A stretch of 64,000 nt of DNA from Hermodice carunculata (Eukaryota; Annelida; Polychaeta; Eunicida; Amphinomidae), in NCBI GenBank assembly GCA_964020975.1, contig OZ026616.1, positions 83,142,268 to 83,206,267 of the forward strand, written 5' to 3'. Both the position numbers and the translations under genes were made by a program. Below are positions 57,914 through 64,000 of the stretch, piece after piece. Positions within the stretch are counted from its first letter, which is position 1. Every line of letters begins with the position of its first letter. The notes under the pieces are model-generated. The model had not been told where the DNA came from. It saw nothing but the letters and a program-made list of their open reading frames with translations, and searched no databases.

Positions 57914-59404
57914 CTTTCGATAATATACGGACCCATCACTTGCTTTGATGTCCACTTGTAAGATATTATACGAGCAATTACCATCACCTCGCTTGGTGAA
58001 TGGAAAAAACTTCAACCCATCATGTCCGTCAGGAATCGGTGTGGACTTGATAGCTTGCACAACTTTTTTTAATGAAATTGGAGTGTGATAATTAGCACAC
58101 AGCGTCAGATCAGGGCATAGTTTTGTGATGATATTAGCAAATCCTAAAACTCCAGCATAAACAGCGTTGATTATATCAGGGCACACGGGATCATTTGCAT
58201 CTGATTCTCGAAATTGTTTGGAGGAATCGCAAGGGATTTTGCTTGCAGCATCGCTGCATATTGCGTTCGGTAGACAACATCTGAAGTAACTCTGCCAAAA
58301 CTCTCTAAACCACGGATTTCCAGCTGAACGCAGAGGATGTAATTTCATAAAATACGCTTCAAACTCAGTGTTTCTTTTTTTGTGGATTGTCATTACCAAG
58401 GATGACAGTGCTGCAACAGGTGAATCTCGAATGACTTGAATTCTGTCCGCCCAAGACTCTGTCCCGATCAGTAAAAAGCGTCCCGACCAATTCTTTCTTT
58501 GTATAAGAGCGAGAATCCTCTTCACCTGTCTATGGTCATGGAACAGTATCACAACTTTGGTAGAAGGAGTGTCCATAAGCATGGTTAAAGCATCGCTTAT
58601 TTCGGTTTCACTTGGCACACGACTAATTTGTATTGCTTGACTTACGCATATTTTAAATTTTTTGGCGTACGTCTTCAAATTTTCATATCCTGCTTGTCCG
58701 TAAGGGCCTTCCCTGTAGACAATAGACACAGCATTCCATTTCATTCTCTTGGCAACCCGAATCATTGACAACGCTTGGTTATCGTCAGCGGGTAGCGACC
58801 TGAGCACGTGATTATAGTTGGAACCAAGAAGCTCTGTGCTTGTCGCCGAATAGCTGATAATTGGTATGGACAAAGTCTTTAAAAGATCAGCCAATGCTAT
58901 CGTCGTGGCACTAGATGCTCCGCCCACGTAAAGGATAACTTTCTTTGGGGATATCTTTTTTCCTTTGGGATCGAATAGTATCAGATCCCCACTATGGAAA
59001 CGTGACAATAAGTATGTGGCCAAAAATTTATCATAGCATGTGTCAAATGCTAACCCGCCGATTGACCCTTTAATGTTTAAATTTTGGAAAGGGCCTTCTT
59101 TCTTATTAGCCTGTTGCACCGCATAATTAAATGCTTCTACAAGAATTAAAGATGAAGCTGGTCGGATTGTGCTACAGCCCATCAGTGATTTTGCTGGGTC
59201 GTGAACTGGAAACAGCCCGACAATAAGATAGTCACCAGGGATATATGTGTATTTTACGCCGTTTATACGGCACTCATAACAGTTTATCCAACAATAAGAC
59301 TGAGGAAGTTTTTCTCCAGACTTTGGTTTCTTGTCAGTGGGATTGCTATACAACGTCACATGGGATGTATTTAGTTTCAGCTTATGGTTTGTGTATTCTC
59401 CAAC
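57914..59404 (-). CDS. Multi-Venus-flytrap receptor, second visible flytrap exon
   Basis: 1491-nt exon (497 codons), acceptor GTTTCCTCAG, donor AAG|GTAAGA, phase 0 at both ends. Linker residues 1-55 have C38-x3-C42-x2-C45 (NCYEC). GDYLIVGLFPVHD (57-69) starts the flytrap. It keeps the features used by metabotropic glutamate and related receptors to hold an amino acid: GGASSATT (161-168), ISYSATSTEL (183-192), the hinge WNAVSIVYREGPYGQAG (223-239) with Y235, and GTESWADR (314-321), where Glu replaces the usual Asp of GSDGW. Length and order agree with a complete class C ligand-binding domain. Binding of an amino-acid-like ligand is inference. A family-B TTAA MITE lies 80 bp upstream of the acceptor. 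Confidence 0.92.
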
Positions 59405-59481
59405 CTGAGGAAACCAGAAAATGTATTAAAACAAGATAAATCAGTTCACTATTTTAAAAAAAAATCGTGATGTTGATACCT

Positions 59482-59701
59482 TTGACTCTTTCAGTGCCAC
59501 ATTTTGGACACCAAACAGCTTTCCTCCGCGCCGAGGAGGAAAGCTATTGACCTACACAATTATATTCTATGTGACTACAGGCATTCCCGTACTTGAATGA
59601 AACGTCTATTTACAAGGAACCTGGATCAAGCTCCCCTATAATTCAGAGCAGTTCGTTTTAAGTAGTTCGACTTAAGTCACAGTTGGCACTGAAAGAGTTA
59701 A
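59482..59701 (-). mobile_element. TTAA palindromic MITE, family B, in receptor intron
   Basis: CTCTTTCAGTGCCAC at the left, GTTGGCACTGAAAGAGTTAA at the right. Palindrome shortened to AACAGCTTTCCTCC GCGC CGAGGAGGAAAGCTATTGAC, with the GTACTTGAATGAAACGTC segment. Confidence 0.75.
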
Positions 59702-59715
59702 TACCATGTACTGTA

Positions 59716-59922
59716 GTTCTAGAAATTTTCGCGCGTGTTTTATTTCGCGCAAACTCATTTTTTCTGAAATTACAAAATTTTGGCGCATTTTAGTTTCGCG
59801 CAATCCAATGCCAAACAATGTGGTGAAATACAATGCAACTTATTTTCGCGCATTTTAATTTCGCGCTTCAGGTGGTAGCGCGAAAAGCGCGAAATTAAAT
59901 CGAGCGCGAAGATTTCTAGAAC
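59716..59922. mobile_element. TA-flanked MITE rich in CGCGAAA
   Basis: Ends GTTCTAGAAATTTTCGCGC / GCGCGAAGATTTCTAGAAC, TA on both sides. TTTCGCGC/GCGCGAAA words recur about eight times. Non-coding, in the first visible receptor intron. Confidence 0.7.
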
Positions 59923-60581
59923 TATAATATGTTACAAATCGAGTTCAATAACATTAAATGCCGACCCATAAACTTCATTCGTAAAACTAAACAGCATTGC
60001 TTAGATTTCAACTAGCTGGAATAAAACTCAGCTGCACAGTAGTTACATCGTAACTAGCTGGAATCATTTTTGGCACAGTTTGGTACGAAGGTGTGACATA
60101 AAGCAGTGTGGCAACCGGCATCATTCTTTTCCGCAAAACCAGATTACAGGCACTAATTGTCCCTTGCTTACTTGTTTTGTCAACTATCTCTTCAAATTAA
60201 ATTTGTTATTGCTCTGTAAAAATTAAAGAGACAGCATATGGACCGTTACATTAATAAATGCCACTTACATACATTGGATGAACTAAATTAACGTATAAGA
60301 CAAGCATACTTTGGAATTGATCGTCCTTTCATTTCTCGTATTAACATTCAAGTCAAGAAACACAGAGAACATAAGTAGGGCACGGATTTTAGGCCTACCA
60401 GCGCAAGCCAATCTAATCTTGACGTCATTAAAGCGTAGGCTACGCTGCACTAGAACAGTAGAAGGCTGTCTCTGGCAGCACGTGGACATGTAAATTTTAA
60501 TCGACTACATTCATGGTTTGGTGGACCTGAATGTTTTTCCTAGGCTTCTAATGCTAAGAAGTATAACAAATATAAACATAC
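59923..60581. other. Receptor intron, nothing recognised
   Basis: No exon or element recognised between the MITE and the upstream exon. Confidence 0.4.
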
Positions 60582-61511
60582 CGATTTAAATCCACACTTG
60601 TTATGTGTGTCACATTTGTAGTTGTTGATGATATAAGCCGGGTGGCTAGGGTCCACTACCACATCACCTTTATGGTCAAAACGCACTCTTCTCGCGGAGG
60701 ACCTCAATTTCTCTGGAACGAACGGAAAGTTTGCTGGATACGTGAAATCAGTTTTCATGATAGTGTCAAGGAATTCATTTGATTTCAAGCTGTCTATCAT
60801 ATCTTGGCAGACACCAGGCCCTTTACCAGCGCATTTAATTTGATGAAAGGAACTAATGGCTTTGGCTATGACATAGGCGGTATCCACTGCTGGTGCAACA
60901 TAGTCTGGTTGTTTATAAACACTTTTAATGTTTAATCTGGTTTTTGTAGCACAAGGAGTCTCCATTCTTTTTGCCTTCAGTTTGCAATTCATTACTTTTT
61001 CCACATATTTATCAAACCATGGTCGTACCACCGTACCATTGGCGACACTTTCAAGTAAATCCAACCAATGATCTTCGAATTCTTTGATGTAGAACGTGTT
61101 GTGAGAGATTGACAAGACATTGCGACCAATCTCTTCATATCCTTGAAATAAGTCGTCATTGTTTCCTACAGCATCAGACATTATCCACATAAAACGTTTG
61201 CCAAGATAATTACTTTTTGTGGCTGCCAATAGGGTTCTCAATGGCTTTAGCTGACCAAAATATACCACACCAAGATTTGAAGATTGCTGGGTTTTCTGAA
61301 GTATACTGGTTAATTTATTGATGATTTCTTTGGGTTTGTTTGGAGTACTTCGATCATAATCGTTATCAATTTCCTGGACATCAGCTGTACAAACACCGTG
61401 ACTTTTAAATAATCGCAACAGCTGTTTCTTTCCTTCACGTCCATAGTTATCCGTTGTATGAATGACCGCGACGTACGTCCACTTCAACTTTAAGATCAAC
61501 TGTACCATTAC
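60582..61511 (-). CDS. Multi-Venus-flytrap receptor, first visible (C-terminal half) flytrap exon
   Basis: 930-nt exon (310 codons), acceptor CATTTCACAG, donor TCG|GTATGT, phase 0 at both ends. Starts VMVQLILKLKWTYVAVIHTT, which corresponds to the middle of a class C flytrap (..QAxAMVDIVxxxxWxYVSTVxSEGxYG). The N-terminal lobe must therefore be in upstream exons beyond the window. It retains the hinge DNYGREG and MWIMSDAVGN, whose SD matches the Asp of the GSDGW element. The end reads KCGFKS, after which the next exon's VGEY linker follows without a gap. This flytrap alone among the three is split by an intron in its middle. The gene thus has at least three flytraps, and more could precede. 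Confidence 0.88.
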
Positions 61512-61529
61512 CTGTGAAATGAAGCATAT

Positions 61530-63104
61530 TAGATTAGATTAGATAATTACGGCTTGGTAGGAAATGTTATTCCATTTAAGCCGCTCACAGTTCATTACAC
61601 AATTGTCATATTGGGTTTAAGAGGATGATCTAGTGCTCTATAAGTATACAAAACTGGATGGTCCTTAAAACGTGAATCTAACTTATTTTGAAATGTTAAT
61701 ATGTCAGGAGCATGTACAATGTCACTCGGTAATGTATTCCACCAGTCTGAAATCCTTTGACCAAAGAAATATTTACGAACATTCGAAATGTTCCTTATTT
61801 TTAAAAGTCTCAATGAGTGACCTCTAGATCTTGCATTTTCCAGGAAGGGTGGTAAGCAGGTATCCAGATCATAGTATTCCCCATGCGTGTACTTGTAAGC
61901 ACAAATGAGGTCACCTCTTAATCTCCTGTAAACCAGAGTAGGCAATTTGAGTGTTCTCAGCCTGTCCTCATATGATAAATCACTTAAACCTGGTACCCTC
62001 TTGGTCGCTCTTCTCTGGACAGATTCAATCAACTCAACCAGTCCCCACTTCCCTGGAGACCATATAGGTGCAGCATATTCCAGATGTGAACGAATCATAC
62101 ATTTATAAAGAGGAAGGAAGGTTTCCTCATTGATATATTCAAAGGATCGCCACAAAAGACCGGTTATTTGATTAGCCTTTTTCACAATGTTATGTATATG
62201 ATCATCAAATGACAAATCCTTACTGATTAACACCCCTAAATCTTTCTCAGCGACTGATTCAGCTAGGTTAATATTTCTATCTGAAGAAGTCATTTCATAT
62301 TGATAGTCAGGATGGTTATTTCCTAATCTCAAAACTGTACATTTTGGAGGTTGAAAGGTGAGTTGCCATTGTTTTTCCCATAGTTGTAAACACTTTACGT
62401 CGTTCTGAAGCTCCATACAATCAGTAATGTTAATTGCAGGTCTGAACATTTTTATGTCATCAGCAAAAAGTTTAATGAATGATTTAACAACTTCAGGAAT
62501 GTCATTCACATATATAACAAAAAGCAAAGGTCCCAACACACTTCCCTGAGGGACGCCGCTGATTACCTCTGACCACGATGAAGGAGCTCCATTTACACAT
62601 ACTCTCTGTTTTCTGTCAGACAAAAAGTCACTTATCCATGATAATACTTTCCCAGTAATTCCGTAACTTTCTATCTTTTTTAGGAGACGTTGATGTGGGA
62701 CAGAGTCAAATGCCTTTCGAAAATCTAAATAAATAACATCCACTGGCACTCCCTGTTCAAACCAATCAGTCCATTGGTCTATGCTTTCTAATAGCTGCGT
62801 AATGGTTGATCTACCTTTAATAAAACCATGTTGTTGTTTAGCAAACAAGTTAAATTTTTCCATGTGTTTCGTTATTTCAGCCCTTATAATGGATTCCAGC
62901 AGCTTGCATAGTACAGCAGTCAGACTAATGGGTCTATAATTACTTGGAAGTTGTTTGGAACCCTTTTTGTGAATTGCAGTGATGTTGGCAAGTTTCCAGT
63001 TTTTTGGAATTTTACTTTCATTGATTGCCTGTTGAAAAATTAGTTGAATTGGATGTTTCAGCACTGTTGAAAGTTCTTTCAATATTTTTGGATGAATATG
63101 ATCC
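61530..63104 (-). mobile_element. 5'-truncated LINE with intact RT frame, in receptor intron
   Basis: An uninterrupted minus-strand frame (61595-63082, extending without stop to about 63104) encodes the reverse transcriptase: SNYRPISLTAVLCKLLE, IYLDFRKAFDSVPH, GVPQGSVLGPLLF and the catalytic FADD. The C-terminal part follows (KDLGVLISKDLSFDDHI, SHLEYAAPIWSP, LKLPTLVYRRLRGDLI) and ends NMTIV. The style is that of the Jockey/CR1 group. The frame begins at HIHPKILKEL, part way into the region before the RT, so the endonuclease is missing. After the stop there is about 45 bp and then a short (TCTAA)n tail. Lack of stops over 500 codons suggests recent insertion. No target duplication identified. 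Confidence 0.88.
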
Positions 63105-63713
63105 TGTAATAGCTGTATTCAACACAGAAGACACCTTGGTGTACACGGATTACTTTCTTATGGTTCATGGCAAAATATTTTATCATTTGGGACAGAAAGA
63201 TGCTCTGTACGGTCGGATAGTCTTTTCCTGAGACAATTCTTGGGTTCGATATGAACTTCTGCACGAACAACGACTCAGCTGCTAAAAAAGCATGAAAACC
63301 AGAACCCTGTAAAGTGCCAAAGTGCAAAATGTCCGAAAATATACATTGCTGTCGTACAATCAAGTGAATATATAAAATACAAATGAATTTAGAATTCAGG
63401 ATGCTTGTCAGAAGGAAATGGGCATTCTGGCCAGCATTTGCCATAAACATGCTATATGGCACAAATGCTTGTAAACACCAAAATGCCAAATCCTTATAAC
63501 CGAAATCCAAATGAAATTATTACTTTCATTAATATTTTGTTTTATTTAATGCACTAACAGTTAAAAGTTAACGCTTTAAAGCATCAAAAAAAAAAAAAAA
63601 AAAAAAAATCATGGGCCATTTGAACTTGAAGGGGCGTGGTCTTAAGCAGCCATCCTGTCTTTGCAATTTGTTAGCAAAAGTCAATTTCTATGCATTGAAT
63701 AGGAAGGAACATT
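63105..63713. other. Receptor intron, A run
   Basis: No exon recognised. A tract at about 63587-63608. Confidence 0.4.
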
Positions 63714-63714
63714 A

Positions 63715-63806
<92 letters not shown>
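63714..63806. repeat. (AT)n microsatellite
   Basis: About 90 bp of nearly pure AT. The final 190 bp of the window show nothing else. Confidence 0.95.
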
Positions 63807-63810
<4 letters not shown>

Positions 63811-64000
63811 TTATATATATATTCAAGTGGAACCTTTTGTTATGATCATCTCCTGTCCGTAACGTAACGCGACCATCCTGTCTAACTCCCAAGCAAATTC
63901 TTTTGTTTTTCACTCCCCGGACTACCATTTGACCGTCATATTAGGTTCACATTCATTGCATCACTGGACAATGCATCTTTTGGAAAACTACTTGTGTTGC

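Noticed and set aside
63079-63510. 143-codon minus-strand frame as an upstream receptor exon
   Set aside because: No flytrap pattern and no matching phase 0 donor; the N-terminal lobe of the first flytrap is not visible in the window.

Overview
The window looks like nuclear DNA from an animal, most likely a marine invertebrate. The two host genes I can support are both spliced with GT-AG introns. Most of the sequence is introns and intergenic DNA packed with mobile elements and simple repeats. The gene content (a universal stress protein gene, and a receptor related to metabotropic glutamate receptors) fits several invertebrate phyla; I cannot name the species. There is no prokaryotic operon structure, CRISPR array or rRNA, and I found no tRNA.

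Left half, plus strand: three exons of a universal stress protein (USP) gene at 2130-2213, 6743-6816 and 31106-31306. Their splice phases match exactly, and the last exon carries the G-x2-G-x9-G-S nucleotide-binding motif. The first coding exon is not visible and probably lies left of the window. The last intron is about 24 kb and holds a collection of transposons: a 4.7 kb TA-flanked element inserted into a 55-bp minisatellite, a hAT-like element with a perfect 8-bp target duplication, many TTAA-flanked palindromic MITEs, pogo-like MITEs, and two hammerhead-ribozyme motifs.

Middle (about 31.3-51 kb): no convincing host gene. It contains more TTAA palindromic MITEs, two CACTA/EnSpm-like foldback elements (one containing a nested element whose empty site is preserved in the other copy), expanded tandem families, LINE remnants and microsatellites.

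Right end, minus strand: the most interesting locus. Four exons (61511-60582, 59404-57914, 55948-54518, 53654-53391, all joined in phase 0) encode at least three consecutive Venus-flytrap (ANF-receptor/PBP1) ligand-binding domains of the class C GPCR type. They are joined by short linkers carrying an N-C-x-x-C motif, followed by one transmembrane helix and a seven-residue basic tail. No seven-helix domain, kinase or cyclase follows. The 5' part of the gene lies beyond the right edge. A young 5'-truncated LINE sits in its first visible intron, ending about 20 bp from a splice acceptor.

No functional link between the two genes is visible. Nearly everything between them is repeat-derived.
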